The position numbers were made by a program, and so were the translations under genes. A DNA stretch of 49,618 nt from CAINVV01 sp037140615. Lineage in GTDB: Bacteria; Bacteroidota; Bacteroidia; Bacteroidales; Prolixibacteraceae. The stretch is taken from contig JBAXED010000015.1 in the NCBI GenBank assembly GCA_037140615.1, positions 1-49,618 of the forward strand. The letters run 5' to 3'. Positions 24,298 to 32,439 of the stretch are shown here, piece by piece. Below the pieces are notes generated by a model. It searched no databases, was not told the DNA's origin, and saw only the letters and a list, made by a program, of their open reading frames with translations. Each line of letters begins with the position of its first letter. Within the stretch, counting starts at the first letter, position 1.

Positions 24298-24418
24298 AGT
24301 CGAAAGGATAAATTAAGAACGCCACGATCAAAATCGTGGCGTTCTTAATTTATAACTTATACTATAATTGAGCTAATTCTAAATCTAGTAAGAATTCCAC
24401 TTTATCCTTTATCCTTTT
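24281..24418. repeat. Inverted repeat arms built from AAAGGAT heptamers
   Basis: A 20-base run at 24281-24300 made of AAAGGAT units is repeated exactly in inverse at 24399-24418. A further partial unit is at 24303-24312. The pair flanks the terminator at 24308-24353, and the left arm includes the stop of the DUF5606 gene. Confidence 0.8.
24308..24353. terminator. Bidirectional terminator, DUF5606 gene / sucB
   Basis: A perfect 21-base inverted repeat (24308-24328 with 24333-24353) with a CAAA loop and GC-rich core GCCACGAT. AT-rich flanks on both sides fit termination from both strands. A second, outer inverted repeat surrounds it. Confidence 0.85.
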
Positions 24419-24424
24419 CGAGTA

Positions 24425-25684
24425 TCATAAATCAAGCAGTACCTCACCAACATCCTTCCCATTAAACAATAGGTTATTGGGATTTTCAATTAACTCTTTT
24501 ATTTTAACAAGAAATCCGACAGAATCTTTGCCGTCAATAATTCTATGGTCGTAGGAAAGAGCAATATACATCATAGGCCTGATTTCAACCCTTCCGTCAA
24601 TAGCCACTGGACGATCTTTGATGGCATGCAATCCAAGGATGGCACTCTGGGGTGGGTTAATAATTGGGGTTGACATCATTGACCCGAAAACGCCACCATT
24701 GGTGATTGTGAAAGTTCCACCTGTCATTTCCTGAACTGTGAGACGCTTATCACGGGCTTTTTCAGCAAGGTCTTTGATTGAACCTTCTATTTGAGCAACA
24801 TTCATCGTCTCAACATTTCGAATAATTGGTACCATCAATCCTTTCGGACTGGATACTGCAATTCCAATATCGTGGTACTTTGGTGTAATAATCTCTTCTC
24901 CATCAATCATTGAATTAACTGAAGGGTGATGCAACAAGGCCTGGCTTACTGCTTTGGCAAAGAATGCATTGAATCCCAGCTTGTAACCATATTTATCAGT
25001 AAAGGCCTTTTGAAAACGCGTTCTAAAATCCATAATTTTGCTCATGTCAACTTCGTTAAAAGTTGTGAGCATAGCTGTTTCATTCTTTACTGCTACCAAC
25101 CGCTGGCTCAGTTTACGCCTTAAAGGAGTCATGCTGACACGATCTTCTTCACGACTCGCTTTTACCTGATTTTGAGTTGGAGGTTCAAACGCTTTAACAA
25201 TCTGCTCCATATCAGTTCTGGTGAGTCTTCTGATCCCTTCCAGGACATCCTCTACAGACAAATTCGCTTGTTCCATCACCGCTTTGGCAGTGGGAGTCAT
25301 TTTCAAAGACGATTCATTGATTTTTGAAACGGATGCTGATTGATTAGCTACGGTAATTAACTTATCTGTCTTTGAATCAGTATTTTGCTTTTCAATTCTT
25401 TGCTCGGGTTTGGTTGGTCCAGACTTATCAGCAGGTTGCGAAGGACTCTTCTCGGTATCAATTGTACCGGCTACGCTTCCAACAGTAACACGATCTCCCA
25501 CTTTAGCGAGAATATTTAATTGGCCTGAAGCAGTGGCAATAAGAGAAAGAGTCGCTTTGTCTGATTCAACTTCAGCAAGCTCCTGATCTTTTCGAACAAT
25601 GGCTCCATTTTCAACCAGCCATTTGCCAATTTCAACTTCCGAAATGGATTCGCCAGGGGAGGGTACTTTAATTTCAACGATCAT
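24425..25684 (-). CDS. sucB: 2-oxoglutarate dehydrogenase E2, dihydrolipoyl succinyltransferase
   Basis: The 419-residue E2 core of the 2-oxoglutarate dehydrogenase complex in the TCA cycle, which moves succinyl from lipoate to CoA. One lipoyl domain (about 1-77) has its lysine at K43 in ESDKATL. A linker rich in Pro, Ser and Lys leads to the E1/E3-binding domain (about 128-165, MTPTAKAVMEQ). The catalytic domain has the active-site His380 and Asp384 in SYDHRIIDGKD. It follows sucA by 43 bases on the same strand. A normal E3 is not in the window; the nearby flavoprotein lacks the needed cysteines. Confidence 0.96.
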   Translation of the reverse strand: MIVEIKVPSPGESISEVEIGKWLVENGAIVRKDQELAEVESDKATLSLIATASGQLNILAKVGDRVTVGSVAGTIDTEKSPSQPADKSGPTKPEQRIEKQNTDSKTDKLITVANQSASVSKINESSLKMTPTAKAVMEQANLSVEDVLEGIRRLTRTDMEQIVKAFEPPTQNQVKASREEDRVSMTPLRRKLSQRLVAVKNETAMLTTFNEVDMSKIMDFRTRFQKAFTDKYGYKLGFNAFFAKAVSQALLHHPSVNSMIDGEEIITPKYHDIGIAVSSPKGLMVPIIRNVETMNVAQIEGSIKDLAEKARDKRLTVQEMTGGTFTITNGGVFGSMMSTPIINPPQSAILGLHAIKDRPVAIDGRVEIRPMMYIALSYDHRIIDGKDSVGFLVKIKELIENPNNLLFNGKDVGEVLLDL

Positions 25685-25727
25685 GTTAAGCTTATTTATT
25701 GTATTATTATCAAAAGAGTTTGATGAA

Positions 25728-28442
25728 TTAGCTAAAAACGGAATCCATGATTCGTTCCAGTCTGCGCTTGTGTTTCTCGACTAATCCCGCGGCTGGACTG
25801 GCACTTTCCGGTCGACTTACCAATTCGAGTCCCAATTCGGGATATTTTCTAAAAAGATAAGGCCATACGCCCATATTGGCAGGCTCATCCTGAACCCACA
25901 AAAACCTTTTAGACTGTGGGTTATTAAATATTATTTCACGTACTTCTTCAGATGGGAAAGGAGATATTTGCTCAACTCTGTGAATGGCAACATTCATTTT
26001 TTCGAGCTTTTCGCGTCGTTCTATCAGTTCAAAATAGATCTTACCTGATGTAAAAACCACAACTTCGGCTTTTCCTTGTTTAACATCATTGTCCTTGATC
26101 AATTTAATAAATCCGCCTTTGGTAAGCTGTCCCAATGAAGAAACAACTTTGGGATGACGGAGAAGGCTCTTGGGGGTAAATACGATCAATGGTATTCTTA
26201 CATTGCCTATAACTTGTCGTCTCAAACAGTGAAAAAGATTGGCCGGAGTAGTAGGAACAACTACATGCATATTGTAATTGCTGCAAAGAGATAAATAGCG
26301 CTCAATTCTGGCGCTGGAGTGCTCTGGTCCTTGCCCTTCATATCCATGAGGCAGATATAAAACCAAACCGTTCATCATTCCCCACTTTTCACCGGCAGAA
26401 CAGATATATTGATCGAAGATTACTTGTGCAACATTGGCAAAGTCGCCAAACTGACCCTCCCAGATGGTTAATCCTTTGGGATTTGCCATCGAATAGCCAT
26501 ATTCAAATCCCATTACTGCGTATTCGTTCAAAGGAGAATTATGAACAGTAAATGAAGCCTGATCCGGTGAGAGATGCTGAAGAGGGAAATATTTCTCGCC
26601 ACTATCTTCCAGTACCAGAGCAGAATGCCGGTGAGAGAAGGTGCCGCGTTGCGCATCTTGTCCGCTAAGGCGCACGGGAATTCCATCCTTTAGCAGCGTT
26701 GCATAGGCAAGTAATTCGCCCAAAGCCCAGTCAACTTTATCGCTGGCGATCATTTGCGATCGGTCCTCCATTAATTTGACAATCTTGCTAAAAAATTTCT
26801 TGTCGGCGGGCAGATGGTTAATAGCTTTTGCAATAATTTTTAATTCAGTTTCAGAAACTGCTGTCGGCACTTCATAAATCTCGGATGGATCAGGAAACCG
26901 ATAAGGCCTGTATTCATCGACCAGAAAATTTTTGATATTAAGTTTATCAATCAGCTTGCTTTCATCGTAATTAAGCTCCAATTGCCGATCAAAACGTGCA
27001 ATTTCCTCATCAACTTCCGTTTGTGTCATCACACCTTCTTCGATCAGCTTTTTAGCATAAATATCTCTGGGATTTGGATGGCTTGCAATGATCTTGTAGA
27101 GCAGTGGTTGGGTAAATCTTGGCTCATCACCCTCATTGTGACCGTACTTTCGATAGGAAAGAATATCAATAAACACGTCAGAATGAAAATGTTGCCGAAA
27201 TTCTAAGGCAAGCTTGACGGTAAAAATAAGTGCTTCAACATCATCTCCATTTACATGAAAGACAGGAGAACGAGTAACCTTTGCAACATCGGTGCAATAG
27301 GTACTTGAACGAGCTTCAAGATAATCCGTCGTAAATCCAACCTGATTATTTACCACCAAATGCAATGTCCCGCCAGTTTTGTATCCTGGCAACAAGGACA
27401 TTTGAACGATTTCATAAACGATTCCTTGTCCGGCGATGGCTGCATCTCCATGAATAATAATTGGAGCAATCTTGCTGAAATCTCCGTTGTATTGTTGATC
27501 GATCCTTGCCCTAACCATTCCCTCTGTCAAAGATCCCACTGTTTCAAGGTGCGAAGGGTTTGGAATCAAACTCAATTTCATCTTTTCGCCGGCATCTGTA
27601 GTGACAATATTTTCAAATCCAAGATGATATTTTACATCACCAAGTGCAATACCCTCCTCATATTCAGTAGCTGTGAATTCCTTGAATATATTTTTATATG
27701 GTTTTTCAAGAATATTGGCCAGCACATTCAATCTTCCTCTGTGTGCCATTCCGACTACGAACTCCTCGATGCCAAGCTTGGCACCCTGAACAATAAGGGC
27801 ATCCAGGGCAGGTATCAGAGCCTCAGTACCTTCCAGCGAAAACCTTTTGGCACCAACAAATTTTCGGTGGATAAAACTTTCAAAGCTGACGGCAATGTTG
27901 AGATGGTAAAAGATGTGCTTTTGCTGCTCAGGCGAAAAATGCTCACTGTTCTTCGATTTCTCCATCCTGACTTTAAGCCAGTCAATGAGCTCAGGCTGAC
28001 GCATGTATAGAAATTCGGCACCTATAGACTCGCAATAGGTTGTTTCGAGGTGCGAAATTATCTCCTTTAGCGTAACATTGCCAATTCCAATTTCTTTTCC
28101 GGCATGAAATACCATATTCAAATCTCCTTCCTCCAGATCGAAATTCTTGTATTCTAAAGTAGGAGAATAATCTCTTCTCTTTCTGACAGGATTGGTTCGG
28201 GTAAACAGATGTCCCCTTTGACGGTATCCATTGATTAAATTAAGAATTCTGAACTCCTTTTGAATCCGGTTTTCATCAGCCGCTGAGACAGAAGCTTCCT
28301 GGTAAGATTTTCTGGCCAACTCAAATCCTTCGAAAAAATTGCGCCAGGTAGGTTCAACATTAACCGGATTTTCAAGGTAATTTTTGTAAAGTTCTTCAAC
28401 CGCACTGATTTCCTGATTGCCAACAAGGGAAAATTTATCCAT
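25728..28442 (-). CDS. sucA: 2-oxoglutarate dehydrogenase E1
   Basis: The 904-residue thiamine-diphosphate-dependent E1 that decarboxylates 2-oxoglutarate. The N-terminal E2-binding tail (NQEISAVEELYKNY) is present, followed by GMAHRGRLNVL, HGDAAIAGQGIVYE and RKYGHNEGDEP of the cofactor domain, then the transketolase-like half with RLSGQDAQRGTFSHRH and a C-terminal domain ending in WVQDEPANMG. Length is close to 933 in E. coli. It is the first gene of a sucAB unit and divergent from the AddB-like gene. Confidence 0.97.
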   Translation of the reverse strand: MDKFSLVGNQEISAVEELYKNYLENPVNVEPTWRNFFEGFELARKSYQEASVSAADENRIQKEFRILNLINGYRQRGHLFTRTNPVRKRRDYSPTLEYKNFDLEEGDLNMVFHAGKEIGIGNVTLKEIISHLETTYCESIGAEFLYMRQPELIDWLKVRMEKSKNSEHFSPEQQKHIFYHLNIAVSFESFIHRKFVGAKRFSLEGTEALIPALDALIVQGAKLGIEEFVVGMAHRGRLNVLANILEKPYKNIFKEFTATEYEEGIALGDVKYHLGFENIVTTDAGEKMKLSLIPNPSHLETVGSLTEGMVRARIDQQYNGDFSKIAPIIIHGDAAIAGQGIVYEIVQMSLLPGYKTGGTLHLVVNNQVGFTTDYLEARSSTYCTDVAKVTRSPVFHVNGDDVEALIFTVKLALEFRQHFHSDVFIDILSYRKYGHNEGDEPRFTQPLLYKIIASHPNPRDIYAKKLIEEGVMTQTEVDEEIARFDRQLELNYDESKLIDKLNIKNFLVDEYRPYRFPDPSEIYEVPTAVSETELKIIAKAINHLPADKKFFSKIVKLMEDRSQMIASDKVDWALGELLAYATLLKDGIPVRLSGQDAQRGTFSHRHSALVLEDSGEKYFPLQHLSPDQASFTVHNSPLNEYAVMGFEYGYSMANPKGLTIWEGQFGDFANVAQVIFDQYICSAGEKWGMMNGLVLYLPHGYEGQGPEHSSARIERYLSLCSNYNMHVVVPTTPANLFHCLRRQVIGNVRIPLIVFTPKSLLRHPKVVSSLGQLTKGGFIKLIKDNDVKQGKAEVVVFTSGKIYFELIERREKLEKMNVAIHRVEQISPFPSEEVREIIFNNPQSKRFLWVQDEPANMGVWPYLFRKYPELGLELVSRPESASPAAGLVEKHKRRLERIMDSVFS

Positions 28443-28494
28443 AAAAAATTGTTAATGTTCAATCTTACGTTTGAAATGAAAATATGTTCAATCC

Positions 28495-28502
28495 CAAATG
28501 TA
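28495..28502 (-). promoter_or_regulatory. -7 promoter element for sucAB
   Basis: TACATTTG on the minus strand matches TAnnTTTG and lies about 52 bases before the sucA ATG. No strong -33 element was found. Confidence 0.4.
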
Positions 28503-28591
28503 CTAAAATGATCAGTTATTTCTCAGAAATAATCAGCAATTTTAACAAATAATTTCCACCTGGAGGGGGTTAGCCTGAATTGAAAAGAACC

Positions 28592-31486
28592 ATGGATCTA
28601 TCTAAAGAATATTTCTTAAAACAACTGGCAGATTCTTTGTATAAGACTCATGGTCAGAATATTGTTAATTTAACCATTGTTTTTCCAAACCGTCGTGCCG
28701 GACTATTTTTTACAGAATATCTAAATAGGATCATCAAAGTATCGACATTTTCGCCCGAGATTATTACGATTCAGGAGCTTTTTTCGAATATTTCATCTTT
28801 GAGAAGTGAAGAGCCTCTTCAGCATATTTTCCGCCTGTTTAAAATCTATAAAGAACTTAGTGGTTCCAAAGAAACTTTTGACGAATTCTACCTTTGGGGA
28901 GAGATGCTCCTGCATGATTTTGACCAGGTAGACAAATATCTCGTTGATGCAGAGCTTCTATTTACCAATATAACAGACCTTAAGGAGATAGATGAACATT
29001 TTAATGACTGGAATGATGATCGGAAAGAGGAGATCAGGCAATTTTGGAAAAGCTTGACGGATGGAGAACAGAAAAAGGACCAGAAGGAGTTTTCCAGACT
29101 TTGGCAAGTGTTGTTTCCAATTTATCAGAAATTGAAGAAGGAGCTTTATGAAGAAGGAATTGCCTATGAGGGAATGCTTTTTCGCGAGGCGGTAGAAAAT
29201 CAGGATAATTTGTCCGGCGTTTATCTATCTGAAAGAAAGTTTGTTGTCGCCGGTTTTAATGCCTTAAACAATTGTGAAAAGAGACTATTCCTATTTATTC
29301 AATCAAATGGGAATATTGAATTCTATTGGGATTTCGACAATTACTATTTAGACGATTTGAACCAGGAGGCAGGTCTTTTTATGAGAGAGAACCTGAAACT
29401 TTTTCCACAAACAGATTTTCCCTTTGGTACAGATTGCTTTAAAAGAAGCAAGAATATTCAAATATTTAATTCTCCATCACAGATTGGTCAGACTCAAATA
29501 GCAGCCGGTGAAATTGCCAAAATGGTGCATAAAACAAAAGATTTTCATGATACTGCTATCGTATTATGTGACGAAGAACTGCTTTTGCCGGTAATTTCTG
29601 CCATTCCAAAAGAAATCGAAACTGTCAATGTAACGATGGGTCTTCCGTTAAAACAAACCCCACTTTACAGTCTGATAAGCTTATTGATTTCGCTTCAGAG
29701 AAGGGCTAAAAGGGATGGGGAAAAACTCAGTTTTCATTATAAAAGTGTATCTGAATTACTGAACAATCAATTTATTCAATCAATATATCCTATTGAATGC
29801 AAATTAATTGTAGAAAATATTATAAAGAACAATCTGCTTTATGTTCCCATAGACGATTTGGGAGGCAACGATCTGTTTAAAAAGATATTTGTCATTAAGA
29901 ATACTGTTGCAGATCTGCCCGATTATTTCCTTGCTATACTTTTCGATCTTTTCCTTTTTTGGGAGAAAAACAAAGATTACAGTTATGCCAATAACTACCA
30001 GGAGTATATATATCAGGTTTACCTTTCGGTTAATAAGCTAAACAATTCGCTTTTTGTAAAGGGAAAAGCCATCATGGGAAAAGAGGACTTTCTGTCCCAG
30101 GATAGTTTTTTCAAAATAATGCTTCAATACCTTGAAGCTTTGAGTATTTCTTTTGAGGGCGAACCACTCGCCGGACTTCAAATCATGGGTATTTTGGAAA
30201 CACGTGCTCTTGATTTTCAAAATATAGTGTTATTATCAGTCAATGAGGGTATTATGCCTAAAGCGAACACTTCCGGATCATTTATTCCATACCACCTTCG
30301 CAAAGGAGTCGGCTTACCAACAGTGGAAGAGCAGAATGCGATGTATGCCTATTATTTCTACCGGTTACTTCAAAGAGCTGAAACGATAACATTTGTTTAC
30401 AACTCTGGTTCAAGTGGACTTAAAACAGGCGAAAAGAGTCGTTTCTTGCATCAGTTGCAGTTGGAATCTACTTTTAGCATATCTGAGGAGGGAATTGAGA
30501 ACACCATTGATCCCGTTTCAACCGATCCAATCATCATTGAAAAGAAGGGCAGGGTTCTGGAAATGCTGAATGATTTTCTCGAATCAGGTAAAAACATGAC
30601 GCCCACGGCTCTTGTTCAATATGTTCAATGTCCTTTAAGTTACTATTTTAAATACATCGCCCGCTTTGAGGAGGAGGATGAAGTCACTGAAGAAGTCGAT
30701 GCCAGAATATTTGGAACACTTTTTCATTCTGTCATGGAAACCCTGTACAAGCCTTATATGAAGAGAATTATCAATGAAAGCATCATTCAATCTATGGTCG
30801 GGAATGATGAATTGATTGAAAGTTCACTGATGGATGCTTTTAGTGCTCACTTTTTCAAATATCAGGACAGTTCTATTCGTCCAATTATTGCTGGACGAAA
30901 CAGGCTTGTATTTGAAGTAATTAAAAAGATGGTTGTACAGACTCTAAGAATAGATTCAAAAAAAGTCCCTTTTAAAATTGAGGGTTTGGAGCTGAGAGTG
31001 GGTGCGAATGTGAGCATTTTCAAGGGGGTGAAATCCGTTCGTCTGGGAGGAGTAATTGATAGAATTGATTCAATATCAGGTACTTTAGAGATTATCGACT
31101 ACAAAACAGGGACAACAGATCATTATTTTAACTCTTTGGCTGAATTATTTGATAAACAGTCTAAGAAAAGGAACAAAGCAGTCTTTCAAACCCTTATTTA
31201 CTCTTGCATTTGGGACAAAATGCATCCTGAATCAGGAGCAATATATCCTGGAATATATGCGCTAAAGACAATTTTTCAACGTGAGCAGACTCGTATATTT
31301 ATGAAGGATAATGGCAATCTTGATGTAAACTACCAGGATATCAAGGAGGATTTTGAACCCATGCTGACAGTCTTATTGGAAGAGATTTTCAATCCGATGA
31401 TGCCTTTTGTTCAAACAACTGTGGAAGAAAATTGCCAATATTGCCAATTTGTTACAATATGCGGTAAGCCTTCTAGTCAATCTTGA
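28592..31486 (+). CDS. AddB-like PD-(D/E)XK nuclease
   Basis: A protein of about 964 residues resembling AddB, the second subunit of the AddAB helicase-nuclease that processes DNA ends for recombination. The N-terminal helicase-like part begins TIVFPNRRAGLFF where a Walker A would sit but has no GxGKT. The C-terminal nuclease domain starts TALVQYVQCPLSYYFKY and has EIIDYKTG as the PD-(D/E)XK core. Four cysteines, at C680 and at C948, C951 and C957, match the spacing of the iron-sulfur cluster of B. subtilis AddB. AddA is not in the window. The ATG at 28592 is preferred over a TTG at 28580. The end overlaps trmD by ten bases. Confidence 0.85.
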   Translation: MDLSKEYFLKQLADSLYKTHGQNIVNLTIVFPNRRAGLFFTEYLNRIIKVSTFSPEIITIQELFSNISSLRSEEPLQHIFRLFKIYKELSGSKETFDEFYLWGEMLLHDFDQVDKYLVDAELLFTNITDLKEIDEHFNDWNDDRKEEIRQFWKSLTDGEQKKDQKEFSRLWQVLFPIYQKLKKELYEEGIAYEGMLFREAVENQDNLSGVYLSERKFVVAGFNALNNCEKRLFLFIQSNGNIEFYWDFDNYYLDDLNQEAGLFMRENLKLFPQTDFPFGTDCFKRSKNIQIFNSPSQIGQTQIAAGEIAKMVHKTKDFHDTAIVLCDEELLLPVISAIPKEIETVNVTMGLPLKQTPLYSLISLLISLQRRAKRDGEKLSFHYKSVSELLNNQFIQSIYPIECKLIVENIIKNNLLYVPIDDLGGNDLFKKIFVIKNTVADLPDYFLAILFDLFLFWEKNKDYSYANNYQEYIYQVYLSVNKLNNSLFVKGKAIMGKEDFLSQDSFFKIMLQYLEALSISFEGEPLAGLQIMGILETRALDFQNIVLLSVNEGIMPKANTSGSFIPYHLRKGVGLPTVEEQNAMYAYYFYRLLQRAETITFVYNSGSSGLKTGEKSRFLHQLQLESTFSISEEGIENTIDPVSTDPIIIEKKGRVLEMLNDFLESGKNMTPTALVQYVQCPLSYYFKYIARFEEEDEVTEEVDARIFGTLFHSVMETLYKPYMKRIINESIIQSMVGNDELIESSLMDAFSAHFFKYQDSSIRPIIAGRNRLVFEVIKKMVVQTLRIDSKKVPFKIEGLELRVGANVSIFKGVKSVRLGGVIDRIDSISGTLEIIDYKTGTTDHYFNSLAELFDKQSKKRNKAVFQTLIYSCIWDKMHPESGAIYPGIYALKTIFQREQTRIFMKDNGNLDVNYQDIKEDFEPMLTVLLEEIFNPMMPFVQTTVEENCQYCQFVTICGKPSSQS

Positions 31487-31494
31487 ACTAGAAG
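31470..31494. terminator. Hairpin over the addB-like / trmD stop codons
   Basis: CTTCTAG (31470-31476) pairs with CTAGAAG (31488-31494), and the inner bases can extend the stem past one bulge. Both stop codons (31477-31479 minus; 31484-31486 plus) lie in the loop. There is no T-run, so termination is uncertain. Confidence 0.4.
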
Positions 31495-32157
31495 ATCTGG
31501 ACGAATTTGACGCGTTCTTTCCAGTGCTTGCTCCATTTTCCATTCATCGATTAGATGATCATTGCCGGAGAGCAGAATATCAGGGACCCTCCAACCTTTG
31601 TATTCAGCCGGTCTGGTATATACTGGAGGAGTTAACAATCCGTCTTGAAATGAGTCTGTTAATGCTGAAGTTTCATCCGACAATACCCCGGGTAATAAAC
31701 GAACGATTGCGTCAGAAATGATTGCTGCTGCAAGTTCACCACCTGTCAATACATAATCACCAATTGAAAACTCTCTGGTAATCAGGTAATCGCGAACTCT
31801 TTGGTCTACACCCTTGTAATGACCACACAGAATCATTAAATTTCCTTTCATGGATAGTTGATTTGCATCTTGCTGGGTGAATTTAGATGCATCGGGTGTG
31901 AGAAAAATTATTTCGTCGTACTGGCGTTGCGATTTTAATTCAGATATAGCTCTGTCAATGGGTTCCACCATCATAACCATACCTGCTCCTTTACTGAAAG
32001 CATAATCATCCACGCGCTTGTGTTTGTCGGTCGACCAGTCACGGATATTGTGAATAAATATTTCGACCAATCCTTTGTCTTTTGCCCTCTTCAAAATTGA
32101 GTGATTAAAAGGACTTTCAAGCAATTCAGGTACAACAGACAATATATCAATACGCAT
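31477..32157 (-). CDS. trmD: tRNA (guanine-37-N1)-methyltransferase
   Basis: A 226-residue SPOUT-fold enzyme that methylates G37 of tRNAs and prevents frameshifting. The start is set at ATG 32157 (MRIDILSVVPELL), the usual opening; longer readings add 52 residues without family support. GAGMVMMVEPI and the knot motif DYVLTGGELAA are present, with SAM-binding residues in CGHYKGVDQR. It overlaps the end of the AddB-like gene by ten bases tail to tail. Confidence 0.96.
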   Translation of the reverse strand: MRIDILSVVPELLESPFNHSILKRAKDKGLVEIFIHNIRDWSTDKHKRVDDYAFSKGAGMVMMVEPIDRAISELKSQRQYDEIIFLTPDASKFTQQDANQLSMKGNLMILCGHYKGVDQRVRDYLITREFSIGDYVLTGGELAAAIISDAIVRLLPGVLSDETSALTDSFQDGLLTPPVYTRPAEYKGWRVPDILLSGNDHLIDEWKMEQALERTRQIRPDLLVQD

Positions 32158-32172
32158 AAATCGGATTTTTGA

Positions 32173-32180
32173 CAAAGGTA
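32173..32180 (-). promoter_or_regulatory. -7 promoter element for trmD
   Basis: TACCTTTG on the minus strand matches TAnnTTTG and lies 15 bases from the trmD ATG, which implies a very short leader. Confidence 0.45.
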
Positions 32181-32258
32181 AAAAAAGTCTGCTAGTCTCT
32201 GATTCATCTTTTTTGTAGCCTTTGATCAAAAAAAACTTAAAATATGTTTCAGAAACAG

Positions 32259-32288
32259 TTGACGTTAACGGGTAAATATCTATTTTCG
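32259..32288 (+). promoter_or_regulatory. Promoter for the DUF349 gene
   Basis: TTG at 32259-32261, a 19-base spacer and TATTTTCG at 32281-32288 (one mismatch to TAnnTTTG). The leader of about 145 bases contains a perfect 12-base palindrome, TAACGGCCGTTA, at 32321-32332. Confidence 0.45.
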
Positions 32289-32439
32289 TGCAGAATAAAT
32301 AAATTTTATGCATCCAGGCTTAACGGCCGTTACGAAATTGCTGATAGAACGATCATAAACATATTATTATGCACAAGAATAATTGCATACATGTGGTTGG
32401 GCGTTTTATTTGGCCATTGAAAAATAGAATTATAAATAT

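Noticed and set aside
27360..28010. 216-codon open frame opposite sucA
   Set aside because: It is antisense to a well-supported gene, has no family-like sequence, and follows from codon bias of sucA.
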